Positions 47,978-57,689 are shown, numbered from the stretch's first letter. The stretch: DNA of 64,000 nt from Paenibacillus caseinilyticus (GCF_027533645.1 NZ_JAQAGY010000032.1:3393-67392); one strand, 5' to 3'. A program made the numbers and translations. Notes: a model not told the origin generated them from the letters alone.

Positions 47978-48766
47978 TCAGAATCCCCGCTTCTTTAGCC
48001 ACGTGCCGCACAACGAAGTCCAGGTATGCGCCTCCGGATGTTCTTCCGCCAGCCCCAGGCCGTGGCGCCCGCTCTCGTATACGTGAAGCTCGAATGGAAC
48101 CCCATGACGGCTCAGCGCCGAAGCGAACAGCAGCGCATTCTCGACCGGTACGGCACCGTCATCGGCGGTATGCCAGAGGAACGTCGGCGGGGTCTCCGCG
48201 TTCACTTGGCGTTCCGACGACATGAGATCCGCGAGTGCTTCCGGTGCGTCCTCTCCCAGCAGATTCAGCTTGGAGCCTTCGTGGGTATGAGGGCCGAACG
48301 TAATGACCGGGTAGCAGAGCACGAGCAGGTCCGGACGGCAGCTTTGCCGCTCCACCGCATCGGGGGACTCTGCATTCCCTGCATCGTAGTGCGTTCCGGC
48401 GGAGGAGGCCAGATGCCCGCCCGCGGAGAAGCCGAGGATTCCGACCCGGGACGGATCCACGTTCCATTGCGCGGCGCGGTGCCGCACGATCCGGATGGCA
48501 CGCTGCGCATCCGACAAGGGATGCGGATGCTTGTACGGCGCGACCCGGTAGTGCACGACGAAGGCCGAGATGCCGAGCCCGTTCAGCCAGCGGGCCACCG
48601 GTTCCCCTTCATGTTCCGCCCTGCGGCCATACCCTCCGCCGGGACATACAATCACCGCCGCCTTCGGCTCGGATCCTTCCGCCAGGTAAGGGACCAGCAC
48701 CGGCCGATCCTCCGCTTCTTCTCCCAGAGCCCCCGGGGTGCCTTCGGGCCATAACGCTATACTCAT
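47978..48766 (-). CDS. alpha/beta hydrolase, acetyl-esterase type
   Basis: A 262-residue cytoplasmic hydrolase without signal peptide. It has an oxyanion-hole loop (VIVCPGGGYGRRAEHEGEPV), nucleophile Ser in GILGFSAGGHLASSAG, Asp in LWHTADDGAVPVENA, and His in ESGRHGLGLAEEH. This fits the family of xylan acetyl esterases and related small esterases. It is directly followed by pxpB. The GH42 enzyme elsewhere in the window hints at plant-polymer use, but the substrate here is not known. Confidence 0.9.
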   Translation of the reverse strand: MSIALWPEGTPGALGEEAEDRPVLVPYLAEGSEPKAAVIVCPGGGYGRRAEHEGEPVARWLNGLGISAFVVHYRVAPYKHPHPLSDAQRAIRIVRHRAAQWNVDPSRVGILGFSAGGHLASSAGTHYDAGNAESPDAVERQSCRPDLLVLCYPVITFGPHTHEGSKLNLLGEDAPEALADLMSSERQVNAETPPTFLWHTADDGAVPVENALLFASALSRHGVPFELHVYESGRHGLGLAEEHPEAHTWTSLCGTWLKKRGF

Positions 48767-49132
48767 CTTTTCAGCCTCCTGTTCACGTTTGCATATATCT
48801 ATAACCCTATCATACTACAGAACCTCTTCCCCATAAACGGCAAGTTTCCCATCGCGCCGCCATAAGTTTCTATCCCAGGCTCTCGCGTCCATCCCCAGCT
48901 TTCATCCAAACTTTCATCTAAGCTTCCATCCAAACTTTCATTCCATGCTTCCACTCAACTTTCTAGAGCATCCCTATTCCGTTTGGGCCGTCCCTCACGC
49001 CCTGTATCCGTAACTCCAAAAAAAGACGGAAGGACTCCGGCACTGCGTACGCGGCCTAAGGCCCCAACGATCCGCATGCTTACTGTCCTTCCGCCTTCCT
49101 AACCTCTCTGCCCCAGGGCACCGCCTTACCGG
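48767..49132. other. intergenic stretch with degenerate 12-bp repeats
   Basis: Between about 48898 and 48962 a unit like CTTTCATCCAAA recurs four or five times with changes. No gene is seen. Confidence 0.55.
49022..49094 (-). terminator. terminator after the nucleotidase gene
   Basis: On the minus strand GCGGAAGGAC and GTCCTTCCGT pair around a long loop and are followed by CTTTTTTTGG. Confidence 0.7.
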
Positions 49133-50743
49133 CTACTCCGTCTGCTCCGTGCCATGTGCATCCCATACCACTTCCCAGTTCCGGTTCAAGGACTCCTGAA
49201 TCGTGCCGCGCTCCATGATGTAGCCCGCCAGGAGTTCCGCCATATCCGTCGGAATGTCCTTCACGACCGGCTTGCCCTGGAACATCAGGTAATTTCCGCC
49301 GCCGGCGGCCCGGTAGTTGTTCATGACGACTTCGTACTCCCCGTTCGGATCCAGCGGCTGCCCTTGACGCGTGAGGCGGACGATGCGCTCCCCGACCGGG
49401 CGGGAGATGTTGATCGTATACTCGATGCCTTCCCACATATCGTAATTATAGTGCTGCGGCTTCGGGTCGCTGAATGCAGGGCTGACCTGAATCGGCCCTT
49501 CCCCATGATAGGTGGCGAAGTAGCCGGCTGACTGCTCCAGCGCCTCCCGGATGTCGCTGCCCGTCACCCGAATCACCTGCAGCGTATTCGGGTAAATATA
49601 GTTCGATACGATATCCCGCATCGTAATATGCTCCGGGAACCCCGGCGAGATGTTGTCGAAAAGGGCGGTGTTCGAAATCTCCGCACCCGAGAGTTCCATC
49701 TGCACCCGGTTAATGAATTCGATGAGCGGATGCTCCTTGAGGCGCACGCCCATCGGATCAAGCACGCGCATATCGCCGAGGAGCCGGCCGATCGGCTGGT
49801 CCAGCCACTGCTGCGTCAGTTCTTCATGTGGGCGGGCCTGCTCCAGCACCGCCGCATCCGGCTCCACCCCTTCGGGGGAGAGGAGATCCGTCTGCGCCTG
49901 CTCCACGCGCCAGCGGCCTCCGTCTTCCCGCACGAGCGTAAGCTTTACCCGGCCGAGCCGCGCACCGCCGCTGCCCGGCTGCACGACGGGCACCCCTGCG
50001 ACCTCTACGCCGGAGATCAGCCGGTGCTGGTGGCCGGTCAGCAGCACATCGATGCCTTCGACCTCCCGGCAGATGGCGTAGCCCTGATTCTCGCCGGTCT
50101 GCGGTTCGGTCGGCTCGCCGCTGGCGAGATCCCGCTCGAAGCCTCCGTGATAGGCGACGATGACGATATCGGCCCCCTCGTTGTCACGAAGATGACGGAC
50201 CCAGCGGCGGGCGGAATCGACGGCATCCTCGAACCGGAGGCCCCGGATGTGCTCCGCCTTCTCCCAGTTCGGGATATACTGCGTCGTGAGTCCCAGTACC
50301 GCCGCCTTCACGCCGCCTTCAAGCGTGCGGATCACATAAGGCTGGCCGAAGTATGGCTCCCCCGTGGCCGCATCGACGGTGTTGGCGCTGAGCCAAGGGA
50401 ACGAAGATTCCCGGATCGCCTTGCGGAGGTGGTCGAGCCCGTAATTGAACTCATGGTTGCCGATGACGGCGGCGTCGTAGCCGAGCTCGTTCAAGATCCC
50501 GATCATCGGGTTCTCCTGGGATCCGTTCAGCTTCGCATGATGGTAGGCGAGCGGCGTCCCCTGGATGAGGTCTCCGTTGTCGATGAGCAGCAGCGCTTCG
50601 GCTGCTTCCCGCTCCCTGCGGATCAGGGTCGCGATCTTGGCGAGTCCGGTTTCCGTGGGGTTATGATTTGCATATTGAATGGGCAAGATATGCCCATGAA
50701 TGTCACTGGTTTCCAGAATGGTGATTGTCATTTTTGGGTCCAT
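49133..50743 (-). CDS. YunD-type bifunctional metallophosphatase/5'-nucleotidase
   Basis: A 536-residue protein. The N-terminal calcineurin-like domain has all metal motifs: ETSDIHGHILP, IDNGDLIQGTPLAY, VIGNHEFNYGLDHL, VAYHGGFERD and LLTGHQHRLISG. The C-terminal 5'-nucleotidase domain (about 320-510) has SNYIYPNTLQVIRVTGSDI and NNYRAAGGGNYLMF. There is no signal peptide, unlike UshA, so it is probably cytoplasmic, as in Bacillus YunD. It is divergent from phnD, with about 195 bp between. Confidence 0.92.
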   Translation of the reverse strand: MDPKMTITILETSDIHGHILPIQYANHNPTETGLAKIATLIRREREAAEALLLIDNGDLIQGTPLAYHHAKLNGSQENPMIGILNELGYDAAVIGNHEFNYGLDHLRKAIRESSFPWLSANTVDAATGEPYFGQPYVIRTLEGGVKAAVLGLTTQYIPNWEKAEHIRGLRFEDAVDSARRWVRHLRDNEGADIVIVAYHGGFERDLASGEPTEPQTGENQGYAICREVEGIDVLLTGHQHRLISGVEVAGVPVVQPGSGGARLGRVKLTLVREDGGRWRVEQAQTDLLSPEGVEPDAAVLEQARPHEELTQQWLDQPIGRLLGDMRVLDPMGVRLKEHPLIEFINRVQMELSGAEISNTALFDNISPGFPEHITMRDIVSNYIYPNTLQVIRVTGSDIREALEQSAGYFATYHGEGPIQVSPAFSDPKPQHYNYDMWEGIEYTINISRPVGERIVRLTRQGQPLDPNGEYEVVMNNYRAAGGGNYLMFQGKPVVKDIPTDMAELLAGYIMERGTIQESLNRNWEVVWDAHGTEQTE

Positions 50744-50938
50744 GGAATGTCAACTCCGCCTCTATTGTCATTGATTACACTATACCAAATTCCGCCCGTG
50801 CAACCAATTCCGACAAGAGTCCCTTTATACCGACAAGGATCGCTAGCTTCACAAAAGATTTACTCCAGGTCCTATCCAGTTTGTGGTATAGTAGTCATTG
50901 TTGATTGCACGAAGCCCATTTAACAGGAGGTCAATTCC

Positions 50939-51907
50939 ATGTTTAAGAAGTTCACAACACTCGGTCTGTCTCTCGTACTTACGGCGGGTCTTGCAGCCGG
51001 CTGCGGTCAAAAAACAGAGAATACAACGCCCGCAACCCCTGCTCCAGCGGATAAGAAAGAAGCTCCCGCTGCCAACGGTTATGCTCCGAAAGAATTGAAG
51101 GTACAGTTCGTGCCGTCCCAGAACGCCGAAACACTGGAAGCCAAAGCGAAGCCGCTCGAGAAGCTCCTTGGGGACAAGCTCGGCATCCCGGTGAAGGTAT
51201 CCGTCTCCACGAACTATAATACGGTGATCGAAGCCATGGCTTCCAAGCAGGTGGACGTAGGCTTCCTGCCTCCGACTTCCTATGTCATGGCTCATGACGA
51301 GCGCAAAGCGGCGGATCTGCTGCTCCAGGCTCAGCGCTTCGGCATCGAAGACGCAACAGGCGCCGAGACCAAAGACCTCGTCGACTTCTATAAGGCGATG
51401 ATTATCGTCAAGGCCGATTCGCCGATCAAGGAACTGAAGGACCTCAAAGGCAAGAAAGTCGCTTGGCAGGCCGTAACTTCCTCCGCCGGATATGTATGGC
51501 CGGCCAACGAGCTCAAGAAAGCCGGCGTCGACCCGGAGAAAGACGTAACAAGCATCGAAGTGAAAGGCCATGACAAAGGCGTGCTCGCCGTCGTTAACGG
51601 CCAAGTCGATGCGGCTGCAATCTTCCAGGATGCCCGTAACACCGTCAAGAAAGATATGCCGGACATCTTCGAGAAGACCCGGGTGCTCACCTTCACTTCC
51701 GCCATTCCTAACGACACGATCACCGTGCGTACGGATATGTCCAACGAGTGGAGAGAGAAGATCGCTCAAGCGTTCATCGAGATCGGCAAAGATCCTGCAA
51801 GCCAGCAGATCATCTATGACGTCTACTCCCACCGCGGTTATGTAAAGTCTGACGACAAGAAGTTCGATGTCGTACGCGAATACAACAAGCTGATCAGCGG
51901 CAAATAA
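50939..51907 (+). CDS. phnD: phosphonate ABC transporter, substrate-binding lipoprotein
   Basis: A 322-residue lipoprotein: signal peptide with lipobox LAAGC, an Ala/Pro/Lys linker and then the PhnD fold (LKVQFVPSQNAETLEAKAKP, GFLPPTSYVMAHDE, then DSPIKELKDLKGKKVAWQ). AACAGGAGG precedes the ATG. The ABC and permease genes phnC-phnE-phnE lie 3-5 kb away on the other strand, beyond fapA. The ligand may be a phosphonate, phosphite or phosphate ester; it cannot be told from the sequence. Confidence 0.93.
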   Translation: MFKKFTTLGLSLVLTAGLAAGCGQKTENTTPATPAPADKKEAPAANGYAPKELKVQFVPSQNAETLEAKAKPLEKLLGDKLGIPVKVSVSTNYNTVIEAMASKQVDVGFLPPTSYVMAHDERKAADLLLQAQRFGIEDATGAETKDLVDFYKAMIIVKADSPIKELKDLKGKKVAWQAVTSSAGYVWPANELKKAGVDPEKDVTSIEVKGHDKGVLAVVNGQVDAAAIFQDARNTVKKDMPDIFEKTRVLTFTSAIPNDTITVRTDMSNEWREKIAQAFIEIGKDPASQQIIYDVYSHRGYVKSDDKKFDVVREYNKLISGK

Positions 51908-51945
51908 ACCGGCTGCCCCATCAATGGGATAATCCGGCACATCCC

Positions 51946-51977
51946 CAAAAGCACTGCGCCCCAGCGCAGTGCTTTTT
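51946..51977. terminator. two-way terminator between phnD and fapA
   Basis: AAAAGCACTGCGC and GCGCAGTGCTTTTTT pair perfectly around a short loop, with T runs on both strands. Confidence 0.92.
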
Positions 51978-52003
51978 TCATTGCTATCCTTAGGTTACTC
52001 TGC

Positions 52004-53869
52004 TTATTTCTCAAATTCCAATACCAGCTCATCATCCTGCACATAAGCATTCACCTGCTTGATCGGCTGCAGAATCTGCCGGCACAGCTTGCCGATACAG
52101 AGCTTGCCCGGGTTCATCCGGTGCATGGTAATACGCCTTCCCGCCTTCAGCATCGTCTCCCCGCCGAAGTCCCCGCCTACCACATGAGCCGTGATCGTAT
52201 CCTGCGCATCGAGCTGACTCCCCCGGCAGACGGCATCCCGGCCGAAGAACGTGATGCTGCCCTTGGAGTACAGGCTGCTCTGCAGCACGCCCTCCTTGCG
52301 GATGAGGATGTCGCCAGTCGCCTTCGCCTCGGACAGATAGCACTGGCCGACGTCGATGTCCGCCCCGATCTCCTGCATGCGCTCCACCATATCGTACGTC
52401 TCGCGGACAATATTCTGGATCGCATAGATCAAGTTGAACGAATCCAAGGCCAGGATTCGCCTGGGATCGGTCAGCAGCGTAATTTGGTCGCGAAGCTCAT
52501 TCATTTCCTTGCTCGCCAAGCGCTGGATACTCTTGACGCAGGCCAGCGTATCCGCTGCAGTCTTCGGAATTTCTTTGAACTTACTCTCGATCAGCGTCAT
52601 CAGAACCTGCCCGATCCGCACGATCTGGCCTTTGGACTCGATGACACTCATGAGCAGCTGACTGGCTTGAATCAGATGGGCCAGCACTTCATTCAACGCT
52701 TTACAGTTAATATAGAGGCGGTTGAACAGGACCCCGTAATACCCGGAATAGAAATGGCTTTTGACGATGTTGCCGGTCGCCTGGATGCTGCCTGTAGCCG
52801 TCACCGTCGCCTGATAAGCATTGCCGAAGATATAGACGTTCCCGAGAGACTCGATCATCATGCCTTCTTTGACGCTGCCGTGGACGATCACGTCCCCGGA
52901 GAATGCAATATTCCCGGTTTTGAGATCGACATCCCCGTTCACGACATAGGCCGTCGCGATATCGAAATACCGGACGGGATGCGTACCTGTCACCCTGGGC
53001 CGCCCGTCCTTCATCGCATAGACTTCTCCGTCTCCCCGGATCTCCACGTTCTCTTTGGCAATGACCGTGATATCTGTGGGAGGTACGGGCTCGATCACCT
53101 CGCCGTATACCGTATAGCCGATGACGCCGGGAACCATAGGGAACTTCCTGGCGATCAGGTCGCCGCCTTTGACCGAGGGAATATGCAGGTGATTGCGGTA
53201 GTCCACCGCCTTGTTGCGGTCCTGCTCATCGATGCTGCTCTGCACCTCTTGCGAGAAATACAGCTCCAGACGCGCATCCTGGCTCGGCTCGGGCCGGACT
53301 CCTTTGGCTACGATGCGCCGTTCATGCGTCGGATTCGCCAGCTCCTGGAAGATGACGGAGCTCCGGATATTCTTCACGATCGCCATGCTCTGGAGCGTCT
53401 TCATGACTTCAGAGAGATTCACCGTCTCGAGTACGACATTCTTGTCCTCCACCGCCTCGATAACCAGATGGGCGTCTGCCTGCCGGTCCAAGAGGTTCCA
53501 TCCATGCCTTACCTTAGACAGGAGCTGGAAGTAGGCCTCCAGCTTGTTCTCCGCTACTTCAATCCGGTACAGAGGTTCGCGGGCAATCTGCCATTCCAGC
53601 TTATCCCCCGCTCCCACACGGGTCTTCCCCTCCACAAGCTGACCATTCTTAAACAGCTGGACGGGGGGAAGGGCTTCCACGACCGGATAAGCTCCGCCTT
53701 TTATCTCCCTCACCAGGATCTGGTTATTCTCCACGGAGACGGCAGCCCCTTCGCCGGACGGGGCGGAATCGCCTGCAGCCCGCACTTCTGCCTTCTCCAG
53801 AGCCGTCTCCTCGAGATCCATGTTCTTGATCAGTCCCAGCAGCTCATCATCGCTGATGTGATTATTCAT
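52004..53869 (-). CDS. fapA: FapA/DUF342 family protein
   Basis: A 621-residue protein. The centre (about 215-400) is the DUF342 beta-helix (VPGVIGYTVYGEVIEPVP, DGEVYAMKDGRPRVTG, DLKTGNIAFSGDVIVHGSVK), followed by a long helical stretch (about 440-520) and a last beta part. The N-terminus contains an extra region with a Jag-N-like fold. The ATG at 53869 follows GGAGGAG. Called flagellar assembly protein A in Vibrio, but no flagellar genes are near, and its role in Firmicutes is unclear. Confidence 0.88.
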   Translation of the reverse strand: MNNHISDDELLGLIKNMDLEETALEKAEVRAAGDSAPSGEGAAVSVENNQILVREIKGGAYPVVEALPPVQLFKNGQLVEGKTRVGAGDKLEWQIAREPLYRIEVAENKLEAYFQLLSKVRHGWNLLDRQADAHLVIEAVEDKNVVLETVNLSEVMKTLQSMAIVKNIRSSVIFQELANPTHERRIVAKGVRPEPSQDARLELYFSQEVQSSIDEQDRNKAVDYRNHLHIPSVKGGDLIARKFPMVPGVIGYTVYGEVIEPVPPTDITVIAKENVEIRGDGEVYAMKDGRPRVTGTHPVRYFDIATAYVVNGDVDLKTGNIAFSGDVIVHGSVKEGMMIESLGNVYIFGNAYQATVTATGSIQATGNIVKSHFYSGYYGVLFNRLYINCKALNEVLAHLIQASQLLMSVIESKGQIVRIGQVLMTLIESKFKEIPKTAADTLACVKSIQRLASKEMNELRDQITLLTDPRRILALDSFNLIYAIQNIVRETYDMVERMQEIGADIDVGQCYLSEAKATGDILIRKEGVLQSSLYSKGSITFFGRDAVCRGSQLDAQDTITAHVVGGDFGGETMLKAGRRITMHRMNPGKLCIGKLCRQILQPIKQVNAYVQDDELVLEFEK

Positions 53870-54073
53870 CTGCACTCCTCCGTAGGCCGAAATCCGCAGG
53901 ATAGGTGGCCTTGACTCCAAGGCGGCTCCGGCAGGCACTCCGGCCTGGTCTTCTTATCCATTAGTATCGGTTCCCGGGAGACAAATCATAACTCGCATTT
54001 TGGATGTCGCCTTCGCTTCGCCGGCCTCTGCCTCTTTGGCCCGGCGGTGTATGAGGCGCAGCAGCCATACTGC

Positions 54074-54114
54074 AAAAAGCCCGCCCTCCCGGATCTTGGG
54101 AGAGCAGGCTTGCC
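54074..54114 (-). terminator. terminator of the phnC-phnE-phnE operon
   Basis: On the minus strand AAGCCTGCTCTCCC pairs with GGGAGGGCGGGCTT, followed by TTTGC. Confidence 0.85.
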
Positions 54115-54133
54115 TGCATGGGGCCGATGGGCT

Positions 54134-54928
54134 CTATACGAGCTTCTTGCGGATCGACGACGAGATGATGTCGATGACCGTAACCATGACGATGATGCCG
54201 AGCAGGATCACACCGACGCGGTCCCATGCTCTCGCTTCCAGCGCAAGAATCAGCGGGGCGCCGATCCCGCCGGCCCCGATCAGCCCCAGAATGGACGCGG
54301 AGCGGATGTTGATCTCGAAGCGGTACAGCGCGAAGGAGAAGAAGTGCGGCAGCACCTGCGGAATGACCGCGAACCACAGCACCTGCAGACGGTTCGCGCC
54401 GCAGGCCGTCAGCGCTTCGGTCGGCCCGAGGTCCAGGTTCTCGATCGCCTCGGAATACAGCTTGCCGAGCATCCCGATCGAGTGCAGCCCGAGCGCGAGC
54501 ACCCCGGCATAGGCCCCGGGACCGACCGCTTTGATGAAGATAATCGCCATGATGATCTCCGGGAAGGTACGGATGAAGCTCAGCATGAACTTCCCGCTGC
54601 CGGATACCCAGCCGTGGCGGCTCATGTTCACTGCCGCCCAGAAGGCGAACGGCACGCACAAGATCGCCGAGATGAAGGTACCGATGATGGAGATCGCCAG
54701 CGTATCGAGCAGCCCGCGGAGCAAGTCCTCGCCTTCAGGAATATACACATAGCTCCAGTCGGGGCTGAATAATCCTTTGAGGATCGTCACGAAATCCCGT
54801 CCTGCGTTCTCGGTTAGCCCCCCGAACTCGATACCGAGGAAGGACCAAATATAAATCGCCAGAACGACCAAGGCTACCAGCCAATACCGGATACGGAAAG
54901 AAGAAGTCTTGGATGTCTCCGTTCTCAT
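54134..54928 (-). CDS. phnE: phosphonate ABC transporter permease (second)
   Basis: A 264-residue membrane protein with about six helices. The ABC-coupling EAA-like loop is EALTACGANRLQVLWFAVIP, followed by SASILGLIGAGGIGAPLILA. The ATG overlaps the stop of the first phnE (ATGA). The two permeases resemble each other, so they probably form a heterodimer with PhnC. Confidence 0.94.
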   Translation of the reverse strand: MRTETSKTSSFRIRYWLVALVVLAIYIWSFLGIEFGGLTENAGRDFVTILKGLFSPDWSYVYIPEGEDLLRGLLDTLAISIIGTFISAILCVPFAFWAAVNMSRHGWVSGSGKFMLSFIRTFPEIIMAIIFIKAVGPGAYAGVLALGLHSIGMLGKLYSEAIENLDLGPTEALTACGANRLQVLWFAVIPQVLPHFFSFALYRFEINIRSASILGLIGAGGIGAPLILALEARAWDRVGVILLGIIVMVTVIDIISSSIRKKLV

Positions 54929-55716
54929 AACAATCTCTCCCTCACCTTCGTGCTGACGTAGTCGATCACGAGAACGATCGCCAGCGTTAACAGAATGATC
55001 AGCGAGGCGCGGTCATAACGGAACTGCTGCAGCGTCCGGTCGAGGAACAGACCGATCCCCCCGGCACCTACGAGCCCGAGCACCGCGGCGGCGCGGACAT
55101 TGACCTCGAAGGTATACAGGAAATACGCCATATACTGTGCCGCCACCTGCGGCAGCACGCCGAAGTGGATCCACTGCAGCTTGTTCGCACCGACCGCTGT
55201 CATGGCTTCGAGGGGACCTGGATCGACCGCTTCAATCGACTCATACGTCAGCTTCGTAATAAGGCCGAAGGAGAAGAACGCGAGAGCCAGTACGCCCGGT
55301 GCCGCGCCGATCCCGAAGATCGCTACGAAGAGACCTGCGAAGAGAAGCTCCGGAATGGTCCGGATCAGGTTCAAGATCATCCGCGCCGGCTGGTAGATCC
55401 AAGGCGAGCGCGTGACGTTGCCTGCGGCCAGCAGAGCGACGGGAATCGCGAAGATCCCGCCGACCGTCGTGCCGATGACGGCCATCTGGACCGTCTCCAT
55501 CATCGGCGCCCAGACGACGTCGATATAGCTCCAGTCCGGGGGAACCATCTCGACGAGCAGCTTGCCCATCTCGGGCATGCCCGTGATCAGCGTCGACAGG
55601 CTGGAGTCCGTCATATCCGCGCTCCACCACAAGAGTACGATAAGCAGCAGCGTCGTCATATAAGACTTCGTGCGCGGCGGCTTCTTCAGGATGTCCTTGC
55701 GTTCGGTGGGCGTCAT
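54925..55716 (-). CDS. phnE: phosphonate ABC transporter permease (first)
   Basis: A 263-residue membrane protein with about six helices. The coupling loop reads EAMTAVGANKLQWIHFGVLP, and AAVLGLVGAGGIGLFLDRTL follows. It starts directly after the phnC stop. It pairs with the second permease for import of a phosphonate-like ligand bound by PhnD. Confidence 0.94.
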   Translation of the reverse strand: MTPTERKDILKKPPRTKSYMTTLLLIVLLWWSADMTDSSLSTLITGMPEMGKLLVEMVPPDWSYIDVVWAPMMETVQMAVIGTTVGGIFAIPVALLAAGNVTRSPWIYQPARMILNLIRTIPELLFAGLFVAIFGIGAAPGVLALAFFSFGLITKLTYESIEAVDPGPLEAMTAVGANKLQWIHFGVLPQVAAQYMAYFLYTFEVNVRAAAVLGLVGAGGIGLFLDRTLQQFRYDRASLIILLTLAIVLVIDYVSTKVRERLL

Positions 55717-56487
55717 CTACGCATCCACCCCCAGCAGCTCGTCCTTCTTGATCGCGCGTCCGTAGATCTCCGAGAACTTCTCGTCGGTCGCTTCGGATAC
55801 GGGACCGTCGAAGACCACCTCGCCGGCACGCAGCCCGATGATACGGGTGGCATATTCCCGGGCCAGATCGATGAAGTGAAGGTTGACTACCGTCGTGATG
55901 CCGAGCTCCTGATTGATGCGTTTCAGGTCGTCCATGACTTGTCTGGTCGTCAGGGGATCCAGGGAAGCGACCGGCTCGTCCGCGAGGATGATCTTCGCTT
56001 CCTGCGCGAGGGCCCGGGCGATGGACACGCGCTGCTGCTGGCCGCCGGAGAGCTCATCCGCCCGGGCATAGGCCTTCTCGCGGATGTTGACGCGCTCGAG
56101 CGCTTTCAGAGAGAGCTCCACGTCTTCCTTCGGGAACAGGCCGAGAAGCGTGCGCAGCGTCGAATGGTAGCCCACCCGGCCCGAGAGGACGTTGCGGAGC
56201 ACGGACACCCGCTTGACCAGGTTGAAGCTCTGGAAGATCATCCCGATATCGCGGCGCAGCCGGCGCAGTTCGAGCCCTTTGGCCCCCGTAATCGAACGGC
56301 CGTCGATCAGAATTTGACCGTCGGTGATTTCGTGAAGGCGGTTTATGGAACGGAGCAGCGTGGACTTACCTGCTCCCGACAGCCCGACGATGACGATGAA
56401 CTCGCCTTTTTTGATCGTCAGGTTAATGTTCTTGAGACCTGCCGTACCGTTGGGATAGACCTTCGATACATTCTGGAATTCAATCAT
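55717..56487 (-). CDS. phnC: phosphonate ABC transporter ATP-binding protein
   Basis: A 256-residue ABC ATPase. Walker A is GLSGAGKST, the Q-loop is in MIFQSFNLVKR, the signature is LSGGQQQRVSIARAL, Walker B is IILADEPVASLD, and the switch His is in VVNLHFIDLA. It is the first gene of the operon. A TAAGCTACC-type leader lacks a clear riboswitch or Pho box that I can see. Confidence 0.95.
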   Translation of the reverse strand: MIEFQNVSKVYPNGTAGLKNINLTIKKGEFIVIVGLSGAGKSTLLRSINRLHEITDGQILIDGRSITGAKGLELRRLRRDIGMIFQSFNLVKRVSVLRNVLSGRVGYHSTLRTLLGLFPKEDVELSLKALERVNIREKAYARADELSGGQQQRVSIARALAQEAKIILADEPVASLDPLTTRQVMDDLKRINQELGITTVVNLHFIDLAREYATRIIGLRAGEVVFDGPVSEATDEKFSEIYGRAIKKDELLGVDA

Positions 56488-56626
56488 AAGCTACCCGTTA
56501 GCCCCTTTAAGCAAAATTTAGCTGACCTTCATCGTATTCGACATAAACCGAGGTATTCCTTTTTCCCATGAGACCCTTTTACGAAACCTTAAATTTCCAA
56601 CTTGTATTCATCCGGGGTCTATAGAC

Positions 56627-57424
56627 CTAGTCGAGCGATATATACCAGACGACGAACTGGGCGCCGGGCCACAGCAGCAGATGCGCCAGCAGCGTACCGG
56701 CCAGGCGGGAGATCATCAGCAGACCGAACATCCGCTGCATCTCGGCCTCAGACGTCTTCCCGCCCATGACGCGGTCAGTCAACAACGCTACCCGGGGATC
56801 GACGAACAGCGTCAGCAGGATCGTGGCGACCCCATTGATGATGCCGGAAGAGCCTACTGCCTCCGTCGCCGATTGGGGAACCAAGAAGGCCGCGTACATG
56901 GCCGAGAGCACGCCCACCGTATAGATGCCCGTAATCAACGTGTTGAGCAGAAGGAGCCGCTTCGGAATACCGCCGATACGCAGCCGGGAGAGCATCTGCA
57001 ATCTCGGCAGACGGGCATAGTGCCTAACCATCTTCAGCTTATCTACGGAGACCGATTCGCGCATAAGCGCAGGGATCGAACCTACCGCCTCCAGGCGGGC
57101 TACCAGCCTCATGGAGAGGAAGGCCAGCGTTGGGAAGAGCAGGATAGAGGCCAGTGTCCCAAGAGCCGCGCCTCCGAGAATCAGGTGCAGCTGCATGCCG
57201 AGATCGGCGCCCTGGCCCGCCTTCGCCTCATCCACCAACGCCCCGACGTACTTGGATTGGAATAAATTCGATGTCCGGGCCACGAGCAGCACCATGCCGG
57301 TCAGCGACAGAGCTACAGCCAGCTTCCGGCTGCGGATGCCGGCCAGCCGGATCGCATAGGAGCTGGTCTCCGCCGCATGAATGACGAGCGTCAGGAGACA
57401 GATGAGAAGCAGCCCCGTGCTCAT
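56627..57424 (-). CDS. amj: lipid II flippase, Amj family
   Basis: A 265-residue membrane protein with about six helices. It opens LLLICLLTLVIHAAETSSYA and has RTSNLFQSKYVGALVDEA, both typical of Amj (YdaH), the alternate lipid II flippase of Bacillus that can replace MurJ. The ATG at 57424 overlaps the stop of a 65-codon ORF as ATGA, which supports both starts. In Bacillus amj is induced by envelope stress; no sigma-M-type promoter was found here by eye. Confidence 0.9.
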   Translation of the reverse strand: MSTGLLLICLLTLVIHAAETSSYAIRLAGIRSRKLAVALSLTGMVLLVARTSNLFQSKYVGALVDEAKAGQGADLGMQLHLILGGAALGTLASILLFPTLAFLSMRLVARLEAVGSIPALMRESVSVDKLKMVRHYARLPRLQMLSRLRIGGIPKRLLLLNTLITGIYTVGVLSAMYAAFLVPQSATEAVGSSGIINGVATILLTLFVDPRVALLTDRVMGGKTSEAEMQRMFGLLMISRLAGTLLAHLLLWPGAQFVVWYISLD

Positions 57425-57618
57425 GGACCTGCCGCTCCGCCGCGCTGCCGTTTGGCCTGCAGGAGCATCGCCAAGTACTTGACCAGAGAGGGCACTCGGC
57501 CCGAGCACCTCCCAGCTTTCAGAAGGAATGTACCATGTATCGCCACCAGATTCATCTCCTTTTCCTGAATGGGAAGCAGGGTACCGTAAGGGGTTGAAGC
57601 GGGATTAATGAGCTCCAT
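57421..57618 (-). CDS. small protein upstream of amj (65 residues)
   Basis: The ATG at 57618 follows GAAGGAAG. The sequence starts MELINPASTPYGTLLPIQEK, then MNLVAIHGTFLLKAGR, and ends with a basic, helical tail. Its stop overlaps the amj start as ATGA, so the two are probably translated together. No family is recognised. Confidence 0.55.
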   Translation of the reverse strand: MELINPASTPYGTLLPIQEKEMNLVAIHGTFLLKAGRCSGRVPSLVKYLAMLLQAKRQRGGAAGP

Positions 57619-57689
57619 CGGGCTTCCTTCACAGACCCGGATCCAGACCATGAACGTGCATTCCCTACGCTCTCCCCCGGCAACCCGAC

